Shown: positions 35,111 through 44,056 of the stretch, piece by piece
How positions within the stretch are numbered: the first letter of the stretch is position 1
Layout: each line of letters starts with the position of its first letter
The notes under the pieces: generated by a model
What the model saw: only the letters and a program-made list of their open reading frames with translations
Database searches by the model: none
What the model was told of the DNA's origin: nothing
Made by a program: the position numbers and the translations under genes
DNA from: CAVSJA01 sp963728145
GTDB taxonomy: Bacteria; Bacteroidota; Bacteroidia; Chitinophagales; Chitinophagaceae
Direction: 5' to 3'
Assembly: GCA_963728145.1 (NCBI GenBank)
Contig: CAVSJA010000006.1
Coordinates: 959,914-1,023,913 of the forward strand
Length of the DNA: 64,000 bases

Positions 35111-36550
35111 ATGGCTAAGTCTTTTGATAAAGTTTGGAGTAATTGTTTGAAGATAATCAAGGACATTGTTGAATGGCAGCATTTCAAAACCTGGTTCGAA
35201 CCCATTAAACCGGTTGAGTTAAAAAACAATATTCTCGTTATCCAGGTACCAAGCCAGTTTTTTTTCGAATACCTCGAAGAGCATTATGTAAATTTATTGG
35301 CAAAGACTTTGAGAGCGAATTGGGAAAAGAAGCACAGACTGGAATATCGCATCATGGTTGATAGTGGTAATCATCAAAACAAACCACTTACGATGGATGT
35401 TCCGGCTCATGGTTATAAAACTTTTTCAAATAACGAAATGGATTTTCCTCTTATCATAAATAATCCTGTTAAGAATCCTTTTGTAATTCCGGGTCTGAAA
35501 AAGATGCAGATCGATCCGCAGTTGAATCATATTTATACATTTGACAGTTTTATTGAAGGTGATTGTAACCGGGTAGCCCGCCGTGCCGGTAAAACCGTTG
35601 CCGAAAAACCCGGAGCCAGTTCATTCAATCCACTGGTTATATATGGAGGTGTAGGTTTGGGTAAAACTCACCTGGCCCAGGCTATTGGAAATGAAGTACA
35701 AAGCGGATGCATCCTAATAAGGTTGTATTATATGTAAGCTCTGAAAAATTCATCAACCAGTTCATGGATCATGGCCGTAATAATGCGATCAATGATTTCA
35801 TCCATTTTTACCAGTTGATAGATGTATTGATTATTGATGATGTTCAGTTCTTCAACCGTGCTGAAAAATCACAGGATGCTTTCTTTGCCATCTTCAATCA
35901 CCTGCATCAAAGCGGCAAGCAACTAATACTTACTTCTGATAAATCACCAAAAGATCTGGAAGGTGTGCAGGAACGATTATTGAGCCGTTTCCGCTGGGGA
36001 CTTAAGCGCTGATCTGCAGATTGCCGGATTATGAAACCCGGATCGAGATACTGGAAAGGAAAATGAAGAATGATGGGTTGGAAATGCCAAAAGAAGTGGT
36101 AAAATATATTGCTTATAATATTAATAGTAATGTACGGGAACTGGAAGGTGCATTGATATCATTATTGGCACAATCTTCGCTGAATAAGAGAGAAATTGAT
36201 CTTGATTTGGCAAAAAAAGTGCTTACGAAATTTTGTGAAAACCAGTCAGTAAAGAAATTACTATCGAAACCATTCAGAAAATGGTTTGCGAGTATTTCGA
36301 TGTGCCTTACGATAAGCTTTTGCAAAAAACCCGCAAACGAGAGATTGTTCAGGCAAGGCAGATCACTATGTATCTTGCCAAAGCATTTACAAAAAATTCA
36401 CTTAAAACCATCGGCGAACATTTTGGTGGCCGTGATCATACCACTGTGATTCATTCCTGCCAAACGGTAAAGGACCTGATGGATACGGATAGCATATTCA
36501 GGGAAAGTGTGATGGAATTGCAGCAAAAAGTGCAGTTGGCAGCGATGTAA
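35111..36550 (+). CDS. dnaA: Chromosomal replication initiator DnaA, interrupted by frameshifts
   Basis: DnaA, which binds and opens the origin. Rebuilt from several frames (about 478 aa): N-terminal domain (VWSNCLKIIKDIVEWQHF), Walker A GGVGLGKTHLAQAIG, Walker B VLIIDDVQFF, sensor region LLSRFRWGL, and the C-terminal DnaA-box-binding signature GGRDHTTVIHSCQTV. The frame shifts near 35697-35702 (net +2), 36004, 36024, 36231 and 36248. The family length is kept if all six are insertions. DnaA is essential, so a broken copy in a living cell is unlikely; error is favoured. The ATG at 35111 (MAKSFDKVW) is preferred over 35060. Confidence 0.92.
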
Positions 36551-36570
36551 AGAGATAAAATAATTGAGAT

Positions 36571-36602
36571 AAACCCATTCGAATTATCGGATGGGTTTTT
36601 TG
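36571..36602 (+). terminator. dnaA terminator
   Basis: Stem AAACCCAT..ATGGGTTT followed by a run of T, 20 bp after the dnaA stop. Confidence 0.85.
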
Positions 36603-36668
36603 TTTTGATTTCAAGTTGTACAATTAAGGCAGATGGCTTATTTTTGCCACCCCTGAAATTAATCGAAC

Positions 36669-36757
36669 GGTGAGGTGGATGAGTGGCTTAAATCAGTAGT
36701 TTGCTAAACTGCCGTACGGGTAACTCTGTACCGAGGGTTCGAATCCCTCCCTCACCG
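36669..36757 (+). tRNA. tRNA-Ser(GCT)
   Basis: Acceptor stem GGTGAGG (36669-36675) pairs with CCTCACC (36750-36756), discriminator G. Anticodon stem GTAGT/ACTGC with loop TTGCTAA, anticodon GCT. A long class II variable arm follows, then the T-arm GAGGG-TTCGAAT-CCCTC. 89 nt; CCA not encoded. Confidence 0.93.
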
Positions 36758-37228
36758 CTTAGTTGACAGGGTTAACATAGTTGACAAGGTTGACAAGGTT
36801 AACAAGGTTAACAAGGTTGACAAGGTTAACAAAGTTGAAACAAGAAACAAGGAATTATGAATGTCAAAGAAATATTCATAGTTCCTTTTTTCTTTGCAGT
36901 TTCCACGCCAGCAGGATATATTTTGCAGGGTAACTTTGTTCCGCCTCAGGCGGATCGAATCCCTCCCTCACCGCGAAGTTGACAGGGTTGACGAGGTTGA
37001 CAAGGTTGACACAAGAAACAAGGAATTATGAATGTCAAAGTAATGTTCATAGTTCCTTTTTTCTTTGAGGTTTCCATGCCAACAGTATAGATATTCCGGA
37101 GTAACTCTGTTTCGGCTCAGGAAGATCGAATCCCTTCCGCGCATCGCGAAGAATCCAGAGATGTAACCTTAATATCGCAAAATGCAAAAAGCTCATCAAA
37201 AGATGAGCTTTTTGCATTTTAGCTAAGT
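36758..37228. repeat. Tandem duplication carrying tRNA-Ser 3' ends and nonamer repeats
   Basis: After the tRNA come GTTGACARG nonamers (36762-36838). Then a unit of about 170 bp occurs twice (starting about 36839 and 37011). Each has a terminator-like hairpin (GGAATTATGAAT against ATTCATAGTTCC plus a T-run) and ends with sequence resembling the tRNA-Ser 3' half. The 20 bases TCGAATCCCTCCCTCACCGC occur exactly at 36739-36758 and 36955-36974; a degenerate copy is at 37125-37142. This pattern resembles attachment-site scars. Confidence 0.85.
37179..37220. terminator. Strong bidirectional terminator
   Basis: A 19-bp perfect stem, AAAATGCAAAAAGCTCATC and its reverse complement, with an AAAA loop. 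Confidence 0.92.
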
Positions 37229-37301
37229 CGGGAGGACAGGATTCGAACCTGCGACCCCCTGGTCCCAAACCAGGTATTCTACCGGGCTGAACTACCTCCC
37301 G
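37229..37301 (-). tRNA. tRNA-Pro(TGG)
   Basis: On the minus strand, CGGGAGG...CCTCCCG acceptor stem, anticodon stem CCTGG/CCAGG around loop TTTGGGA (anticodon TGG), and T-arm CAGGTTCGAATCCTG. 73 nt; CCA not encoded. Confidence 0.94.
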
Positions 37302-37390
37302 TTCTTTTAAGCAGGGCTGCAAATGTAGGGTATAATAGCTAATGGACAAAATGATAGTCAGTTCGATCAACATCTTTTCCTTAACGAGAG

Positions 37391-40300
37391 CTACTCTAAA
37401 CGTGATAACGTAATACTCATCAACCCAATAACCACATCATTGGCAATCGTCTTCAATGTCAGGCTTTTTAAAGTTTTGGATGAATCGAGCGGCATATCAA
37501 GTACTGTAGCTGCGCCACCTACGATTTTCTTGCCATTGAAATTCATTTTCGATTCTTCCCCACTTACAACCTCGCCAGTCTTTAAATGCACACGAATAGG
37601 CCTTGGCATTTTCAAGCTGAAAGCGAAACCATCGGTGTAATAATCCTGGTCAATGGGCCACCAGGTTTCGGGATTGCGAAGAACTAGCGAATCTATCGTA
37701 CCATCCGTGTATTGAACTTGAATCAGGCCATTCGTCAATTGACTTTGCATTGAATTGGTAGAACCTGCCATTAAAAACCATGCATGTGAAGCTTTTCCAG
37801 ACAATAGAATCGTTTTTTCATGTGGATAATTGTCCCATTGAGAAGTAAATAATATGTTGTTGGCTTCGGCGGGTCCCGGTGTATTAAAACGAATGCCTTG
37901 TGGAAGTAAAATTTCATTCTTGTCATGGGCCAGGTTTCGAAGTCCACTATCATCCACAACAAAGGATTCATGGGGATGCGGCCAGTCCCCAATGCCTTGC
38001 CATGGAAGTTGCAAGGTAGTGGCATCGGGACGTGGTGAAAGATATTTGTTTTGAAAAATCTTAGTAACTCTATCATTGAAATAAGAAGATATCTCTACTG
38101 TTTCCTGTTTACTTTGTTTTTTGCCATTCCAGTTTATCAGGTGGGTATTGAGAGTTTTCCCATTTGCATAAACAATCTTCAAATTGTTTGTTCCTGTGAT
38201 CAATTCAGTTTCCGCAATTGTGATTTCTCCAGAGGTTTTTCCTGCAGCAACTTGAGCCGATGTTCGAAAATCGTTCACACTAACCGATGCAGTTATATTT
38301 TCTCCCGTATTATTTTGAAGGCGAAATACATTGTTGTTTTCTTCCGGGTCTTTTGCGTGGATCAATTCAATTGGATCTTTCACTTTAAAGCAAATCGGCA
38401 TCCACCAGGATAGGTTTCCCTGTTTCAAATGAACAAACACGGTGTAATTGCCATTGGGAGCATTGATTCTTCCAAGAAAACCAGAGTTTGAAGTCTTTAC
38501 GTCTGTCAATACTTTTTGTGCATCAAAAACTTTTAACACTGTGGCATTCGGAAAACTTTCTGAAACTAAACTTCCATTTGTATAAGTTTTTTCACTCGAT
38601 GGTAAAACAGGCTTGGCACCTTTCCATAGGATGGCTATCAAATATTTTTTTGCAGCAGGTATATTGATTTCTATAACGGGCTTACCCACTGCATCATCAA
38701 TATTTTTCCAGGTAGCAGCCTTACCATTCACCAAAATAGTTTGCACCTGTCCTTGTGCGAGGGCCTGAAATTCTAAATTGAGAGTAACCGGAAGTCTTTG
38801 TTCTATTGTATAGACATCCGTTTTACCAGTTCTTTTGAAATCAAACGAAATATCTGGTGTAGAAAACGAAGCATAGTTCCAAGCCGCGGGCAACCCTGGG
38901 CGAATGGTCAATGTTTTATTTAATGCATCCGGAACAATGCCAAACAATCCTTCAACCAATGCTCGTGAAAACATGCCAATAGGATCAGCAAAATCACGGT
39001 AAGCCTCACCACGGGCAGCGTCGAAACGGGAGATCTGTACGATGTTTCCCGGACTTCCACCGAGATACATAGATTGTAACACTTCACTCTTAAATAATTT
39101 AAAGGCTTCATCAGTTCGACCGGCTTGCCAGTTTGCGAGAATAATGTGCATCGACTCTGCCAAAGCAACATTGTTCAGGGACCACATGTACGGCATCCAG
39201 TTGGTAGTAGAGACTGTATAATAGCCTTCATCATTTAATCCCTTTGCTTTGATTGGAATATGCGGTATCTCATTGTCTACATAGCGCATCATTTGATAAG
39301 ACTGAAACTTATCAGGCACTTCGGAGTCAACACTGTGATAGATGGTCCAAATCGCCGCTGCAGGATGCAGTAATTTGTTTCCTAATGCATCCTTGAATTC
39401 GGCAAAGCTTCCTTTTTGCGGCAACCAAAGGACCTTATTCATAGCCTGCAATATCTTATCTGCCTTTACGCGATACGGTTCGGGGTTTTCACCCAATAGT
39501 GTTGCGATTTCTGCAGCTCTTTTAAACGCGAGATAGTTATAAGCTGAAGTATGCGTTACATCTCCACCGCTGTATTGCAAAGCATCACTCGCCCAGATGG
39601 CCGCATAGGCATCAAATAGATTGTTTTTATCGGCGTCAAAGTTTTTTACTTCCCATTCCAAATGTCTTTTTATTACAGGCCATGTTTTGCGCATAAAGCT
39701 TGTGTCGCCTGTCCACGCAAAATGCCGAAGGAGCTCATCTATGTAAACAAGATTCATGTCGTAATGGTGGGCGCGCAGATTTGCACCATTTGGATCGCGG
39801 CTGATATAGCCTTCGCTGAACATGCCAATTCCCAACTTTTCCGTGCTGCGCGAAAAATGCATGGCTGTATCCGGAAGTATTGATACACCCGCAGGCGTAG
39901 TAACCTGCGATAATGCATAGGCATTAAAATGTGTTTTCGCTCTATCGCGCCAGCCTAACGCATCGGCTGTATAAGCACCACGCCAACCATTTAGTCGCAC
40001 ACGCCATCCGATAGAACCGTGTAAATAGGATGGTGCTTCCCAAATCGCATCGGCCGCAATACTTAATGCTGCACCGATAGTATTAATGTAAGGGTCTGGT
40101 GTGGAAACGATGACCCGGTCAGCGATTTGTCGTCTTGCTATTTCTGCCTGTTCAAACACCGAAGCCAGATCGTTATAATTTATCGTCTTTTTCGTGGAGG
40201 GATTATAGATAGAAAAGAAATTCACTTCATTGTTGCGAACTGTTATCTTTCCAACAATGACTGGTGCTCCTACCGCATCAGATTGGAAGAGTTCGCGAGG

Positions 40301-41032
40301 CGAATTAAGAAATTTTGCATCAGCGGTTTTCAGAGCAGCGGTTGGAGAGAATATTCCCTCCAGTTCCCGGACTTGTGTGCCTGAACCGTATTTTAAATTG
40401 AATTTCCCTTTTTCAGAAACGCTATAAATATTGTCTTTACAGTTTTCGGGTTTAAGATAAAAGTTTGATTCGGGGTCAGGACCCATGTCTCCGTCACGAG
40501 AGAATCTCCTGCCGGTAGCACCGCCAAATGCCCAATACAAATCAACTGCCTTCGATAAGTTTTCGAATTTTATTTTTGTCACAAAACCATCTGCATCTGA
40601 AAGAGCCAGCACTTCGATTTGGAGTTTGCCCTTACCCAGCAAACTGTCTTCAATGGTATAAAGCATCGCGCCAGGGCGATAACGAGCTGTAATTTTATTT
40701 GCCTGTGTCAGCCATTTGCTTTGGTTGTTAGTACTAATTCCTAATTTAAAATTGCCACCCATACCGGGCATGTATAATGCAAATTCAGGCCGATCGCCTG
40801 CTTCAACCCGAAAAGCAGTATTCGTACCATATAGAGCTCTTGTAAAAAGGCGATTGCCATTTGTGATCACGAAGTCTCGTCCATCAGGTTTATACCGAAG
40901 TTCAAGTTCCTGGTTGTGCCATAATTTGTCGGAAAGCTTTATGGGATATAACTCTTGTGAGAAACCGTGCAATGACGTTATTAATAAGCTGAGACTTGAT
41001 ATGCGTAGGATGTTTTTGAAAATCCGCTCCAT
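37391..41032 (-). CDS. DUF4450 family exported protein, glycoside-hydrolase-like
   Basis: A 1213-aa exported protein. After the signal peptide it shows the DUF4450 hallmark ELELRYKPDGRDFVITNG ... FRVEAGDRPEFALYMPGMGG. The middle third has an (alpha/alpha)6-barrel look typical of GH63/GH95-like enzymes (YLHGSIGWRVRLNGWRGAYT, HYDMNLVYIDELLRHFAW). The C-terminal third is beta-rich. Function not established, probably carbohydrate processing. It is the longest gene here and is intact, which contrasts with the broken genes on either side. Confidence 0.8.
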   Translation of the reverse strand: MERIFKNILRISSLSLLITSLHGFSQELYPIKLSDKLWHNQELELRYKPDGRDFVITNGNRLFTRALYGTNTAFRVEAGDRPEFALYMPGMGGNFKLGISTNNQSKWLTQANKITARYRPGAMLYTIEDSLLGKGKLQIEVLALSDADGFVTKIKFENLSKAVDLYWAFGGATGRRFSRDGDMGPDPESNFYLKPENCKDNIYSVSEKGKFNLKYGSGTQVRELEGIFSPTAALKTADAKFLNSPRELFQSDAVGAPVIVGKITVRNNEVNFFSIYNPSTKKTINYNDLASVFEQAEIARRQIADRVIVSTPDPYINTIGAALSIAADAIWEAPSYLHGSIGWRVRLNGWRGAYTADALGWRDRAKTHFNAYALSQVTTPAGVSILPDTAMHFSRSTEKLGIGMFSEGYISRDPNGANLRAHHYDMNLVYIDELLRHFAWTGDTSFMRKTWPVIKRHLEWEVKNFDADKNNLFDAYAAIWASDALQYSGGDVTHTSAYNYLAFKRAAEIATLLGENPEPYRVKADKILQAMNKVLWLPQKGSFAEFKDALGNKLLHPAAAIWTIYHSVDSEVPDKFQSYQMMRYVDNEIPHIPIKAKGLNDEGYYTVSTTNWMPYMWSLNNVALAESMHIILANWQAGRTDEAFKLFKSEVLQSMYLGGSPGNIVQISRFDAARGEAYRDFADPIGMFSRALVEGLFGIVPDALNKTLTIRPGLPAAWNYASFSTPDISFDFKRTGKTDVYTIEQRLPVTLNLEFQALAQGQVQTILVNGKAATWKNIDDAVGKPVIEINIPAAKKYLIAILWKGAKPVLPSSEKTYTNGSLVSESFPNATVLKVFDAQKVLTDVKTSNSGFLGRINAPNGNYTVFVHLKQGNLSWWMPICFKVKDPIELIHAKDPEENNNVFRLQNNTGENITASVSVNDFRTSAQVAAGKTSGEITIAETELITGTNNLKIVYANGKTLNTHLINWNGKKQSKQETVEISSYFNDRVTKIFQNKYLSPRPDATTLQLPWQGIGDWPHPHESFVVDDSGLRNLAHDKNEILLPQGIRFNTPGPAEANNILFTSQWDNYPHEKTILLSGKASHAWFLMAGSTNSMQSQLTNGLIQVQYTDGTIDSLVLRNPETWWPIDQDYYTDGFAFSLKMPRPIRVHLKTGEVVSGEESKMNFNGKKIVGGAATVLDMPLDSSKTLKSLTLKTIANDVVIGLMSITLSRLE

Positions 41033-41153
41033 TAATTTCTACATTGGCAACTAAAAATATCCTTTGCTACAAAAGAATTGTCCTGCACTATCCCGAAAAT
41101 AGTTCCATTTAGCGGAAAATGTTATGAAATTAAACTTCCAGCGTCCATTCTTA

Positions 41154-41885
41154 TTAATTGCACTGGTATTGATAAGTTAAGGTCCCACCACCAGAACTTC
41201 CGGTTGCCGTTACTTTCGTTATCAGACCTTCTGAGTCGAATTCATAATCGTAGTTCGTAATTGTATTACCCGAAACAATCGATTTTACCAGATTCTTATG
41301 CGGATAAATACTTACACTATAACTAATGAATGATAATATATCAAGATAATCCCCTTGTTGAACTGATTTATTGTTAAAATACTCCAGATTGACGGTAGAG
41401 AAGGGGGATTTGATGCTTACAATATTTCCATTCTGGTTAGTATATATAGTTGTTTCAGGAGTAGCTGAACCATTGCTTAATTTTTGGTTCTTCAGCAACT
41501 CTCCGCTGCCATCATATTCAAAAACATAGTTATCGAAATTAGTACCACTGAAGTATTGACGAATATTCACAGGTCTTCCCTGGCTGTTCAATGTAATCGA
41601 ATCCTTCCTTGGGGGATTGTTATTTCCACTTGTGGTTACGATAATGGTGTTGCCGGTGTAATTAAATACCTTATTGGTATTCGATGTGCCGGACGATTGC
41701 AAGGTGGAAATTTTACCATCATTGTTATATGTGATATTATGTACAAGCGCCGATCCCGAGCCACTCTCTTCAGTAATTGTTACAATCCGACAACTATTGT
41801 TTTTAATGTCATCCTTTTTACAAGAAATAAAATGGAGCGTCCCCATTAAGATAGCAGGGAGAATTAATAGATTGGTGAATTTCAT
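41154..41885 (-). CDS. Lipoprotein with YD-like repeats (DUF4595-like)
   Basis: A 243-aa lipoprotein with lipobox FISC (C22) followed by KKDD, a typical surface-lipoprotein start. The body has short beta repeats of the pattern YNNDGKISTL, YDGSGELLKNQK, NQNGNIVSIKS and FDSEGLITKVTA, resembling DUF4595 or YD-type repeats. Surface-exposed, role unknown. Confidence 0.78.
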   Translation of the reverse strand: MKFTNLLILPAILMGTLHFISCKKDDIKNNSCRIVTITEESGSGSALVHNITYNNDGKISTLQSSGTSNTNKVFNYTGNTIIVTTSGNNNPPRKDSITLNSQGRPVNIRQYFSGTNFDNYVFEYDGSGELLKNQKLSNGSATPETTIYTNQNGNIVSIKSPFSTVNLEYFNNKSVQQGDYLDILSFISYSVSIYPHKNLVKSIVSGNTITNYDYEFDSEGLITKVTATGSSGGGTLTYQYQCN

Positions 41886-42026
41886 AGCAATAAATTTGTT
41901 TTAACAATCTATTGCAATTGTAAGGAGAAATAGATGCGAAAAATATCACCAAAAGCGTTAGGTTATCTTACCAACTTTGTATTTAGAAATGTGTCAACAA
42001 TTTCATTTCAACCTTCCTCACGGTTT

Positions 42027-42599
42027 TTACTTGTCTTTCCCCAAAATTCTAAATGTTGCCCCACCTCCAATGAAGAATTTTCTGGATATACCAGCTTCGG
42101 CATACACTCCAAAAAATGGAAGAAACCAATAGCGAAGGCCTGTCAAGCCCCCAACGGTTATAGCGTCAACTTTATAATTCAATTCGTCGCGATAGATATT
42201 TGTTTTGTCGTATACCATAGAACGATGTGTATAGCCTATAAAAGGGGTAAGATAAAATCCGAGATTCTTAAAAATCAATGGCCCCGAATGATAAGTTGCC
42301 CTGACACCAAGATCCACTCCTTTCCATTCATCTTTATAACCAACCTGGGGATCGACGAATTCATCATACCAATTTGAATATGCTCCGTAAACGCCGAGGG
42401 TTATGCGATCAGAAATACCATATTCCACAAAGAGATTTGTGGTCGGGATGCTGTTGGTCGCAGTCGCTCCAAGTCCAATTGGATATCCGTATCCGTTCGA
42501 GGAAGGGCCAAAACTTATCAAAAATGAATTCTTATTTTGCGCATTCGCGGACGAGAGAAGAAAAAAGAGTGAACAGATAATTGAGAGAATCTTTGCCAT
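42027..42599 (-). CDS. Predicted outer-membrane barrel protein
   Basis: A 190-aa protein: signal peptide (...LLSSANAQ), then alternating polar/hydrophobic strands rich in Gly, Tyr and Phe (LFVEYGISDRITLGVYGAYS, FYLTPFIGYTHRS, FFGVYAEAGISRKFFIGGGA). Reads as a small beta barrel. No specific family recognised. Confidence 0.7.
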   Translation of the reverse strand: MAKILSIICSLFFLLSSANAQNKNSFLISFGPSSNGYGYPIGLGATATNSIPTTNLFVEYGISDRITLGVYGAYSNWYDEFVDPQVGYKDEWKGVDLGVRATYHSGPLIFKNLGFYLTPFIGYTHRSMVYDKTNIYRDELNYKVDAITVGGLTGLRYWFLPFFGVYAEAGISRKFFIGGGATFRILGKDK

Positions 42600-42675
42600 A
42601 TAGGGTTCTTAGGATTTCCGCAAAACTAATAATAATTCTGAATCAGTTACAACTAATCAAAGATTTCCAGAACAA

Positions 42676-43026
42676 TCACATTTCCATTTTCTGGATTGGA
42701 CGCACTTCCACTTTTCCTTCTTCTTTGAAGATTGGACAGCCTTTCGCGATTTCTGTCGCTTCCTCCAGATTATTCGCATTGACTATTACATAGCCACCCA
42801 CTTGTTCTCCACCAGATGCATAAGGCCCATTATTTACTTTTTTATCAGATCCAACAATCAATTTACCTGTAGGAAGAAATGGATCTGCCGCCAATAGCTG
42901 ACCCTTTTGCTGCATTCCGCCCATCCAACTCATCCATTCTTGCATATGGTCCATTCCTTCTTTTGACTCCATTGCATTATAGGCATGATGCACACCACCT
43001 CGGAATAAAAGGATAAATTTTTCCAT
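42676..43026 (-). CDS. YCII-related domain protein
   Basis: A 116-aa cytoplasmic protein of the YCII/dimeric ferredoxin-like fold (MEKFILLFRGG ... VGGYVIVNANNLEEATEIAK, then CPIF). Function unknown. It is followed after 17 bp by the end of the Rieske gene upstream on the same strand, so the two may be co-transcribed. Confidence 0.83.
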   Translation of the reverse strand: MEKFILLFRGGVHHAYNAMESKEGMDHMQEWMSWMGGMQQKGQLLAADPFLPTGKLIVGSDKKVNNGPYASGGEQVGGYVIVNANNLEEATEIAKGCPIFKEEGKVEVRPIQKMEM

Positions 43027-43042
43027 ATTGTTGTTTTTATTC

Positions 43043-43831
43043 TTAAGACAAATGTAGGAATACTTCGTTACCAGTTTCTTTTACAGTATAGGTTTTGATA
43101 CTTTCTTTGGCTGGTCCTGCTTTCACATTGCCGGTATTCACATCAAACTGCGAACCATGCCATGGACATTGTACCGTATCACAAATCATTGAACCGCCAG
43201 CCAATGAGCCGCCACGATGCGGACAATGATCATCGAAGGCAGCATAACCATTTTGTGTTTTACACACAACAATTCGCTTGCCCTTTACATGAATAAGTTT
43301 CATCTGGTTCAATTTCAATTCATCAATGGAAGCTACCGGTATCGGGCCATCCGTCTTGTCAACATAAAGTTCTTTCCATTTTCCTGCGTTCGCATAACGG
43401 ACATCAACTCCAATCTGGTTTCGGAAAACCAATGTTCCTCCCATCCAACCTGCAATACCCAGCAGGATATTTCCAACAACTTCAATTCCGATGATGATGT
43501 AAATGGAAGTATCAGTTGCCTTTTTTAGATAGAGTGCAATTCCAAAAGCAACTATCATGACAACATTGGTGATTCCATGTTGTGTGGCCCGTTTTTTCCC
43601 GGAGCTTCTGGGTGGTACGACATAGATGTAGTCGATAATTCCTGGGATCGCAGCCAATAAGCCAAATGCTATACCCGCAATCGTCAGGTAATAAGCTATA
43701 TAAAAGAAATCTGGTCTCTCAATTATAACACCTAACAGATCAAACAGAAGAGTACCTACAAAAAACGCTATCGGAAAATTGACAAGTATGGGATGAAGGG
43801 GATGACTCTTGAAATGGGCTCTGCTTTTCAT
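43043..43831 (-). CDS. DUF2231 membrane domain fused to a Rieske [2Fe-2S] domain
   Basis: A 262-aa protein. Residues 1-140 form a DUF2231 membrane domain with four helices (HPLHPILVNFPIAFFVGTLL). Residues 165-262 form a Rieske domain with the cluster ligands C203, H205 (CPHRGGS) and C222, H225 (CPWHGSQ). It probably passes electrons at the membrane; partner unknown. The ATG at 43831 (MKSRAHF) is the real start: the longer open frame upstream translates only the nonamer repeat, as NPV repeats. Confidence 0.88.
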   Translation of the reverse strand: MKSRAHFKSHPLHPILVNFPIAFFVGTLLFDLLGVIIERPDFFYIAYYLTIAGIAFGLLAAIPGIIDYIYVVPPRSSGKKRATQHGITNVVMIVAFGIALYLKKATDTSIYIIIGIEVVGNILLGIAGWMGGTLVFRNQIGVDVRYANAGKWKELYVDKTDGPIPVASIDELKLNQMKLIHVKGKRIVVCKTQNGYAAFDDHCPHRGGSLAGGSMICDTVQCPWHGSQFDVNTGNVKAGPAKESIKTYTVKETGNEVFLHLS

Positions 43832-43833
43832 GA

Positions 43834-43963
43834 TGACAAGGTTGATGGGGTTGATGAGGTTGATGGGGTTGACAGGGTTGACAGGGTTGACAGGGTTGAC
43901 AGGGTTGACAGGGTTGACAGGGTTGACAAGGTTAACAGGGTTGACAAAGGTAATAAGGTTAAT
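43834..43963. repeat. GTTGACARG nonamer array
   Basis: About 14 head-to-tail copies of a 9-base unit (GTTGACAGG, with GTTGATGGG and GTTAACAGG variants), abutting the start codon of the Rieske gene. A reverse array follows at 43985-44056, so the two could pair. Confidence 0.95.
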
Positions 43964-43984
43964 GAACAACAATTCAATTAGTCG

Positions 43985-44056
43985 ACATTATCAACCATTT
44001 CAACCCTATCAACTTTGTCAACCCTGTCAACCCTATCAACCCTATCAACCTCACAA
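43985..44056. repeat. Inverted nonamer array
   Basis: About eight copies of CAACCCTRT-type units, the reverse complement of the array at 43834-43963. It reaches the stop codon of the GH140-like gene. Confidence 0.92.

Noticed and set aside
36762..37014. CRISPR array
   Set aside because: The repeats are 9-base units with no spacers of regular length and no cas genes nearby.
36955..37142. Additional tRNA genes after tRNA-Ser
   Set aside because: Only the 3' part of the tRNA is present in each copy; no acceptor partner or anticodon arm can be folded.
43832..43972. N-terminal extension of the Rieske protein with repeated NPV
   Set aside because: The extension is the nonamer array read in frame (9 bases = 3 codons). 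The family start MKSRAHF at 43831 is the real one.
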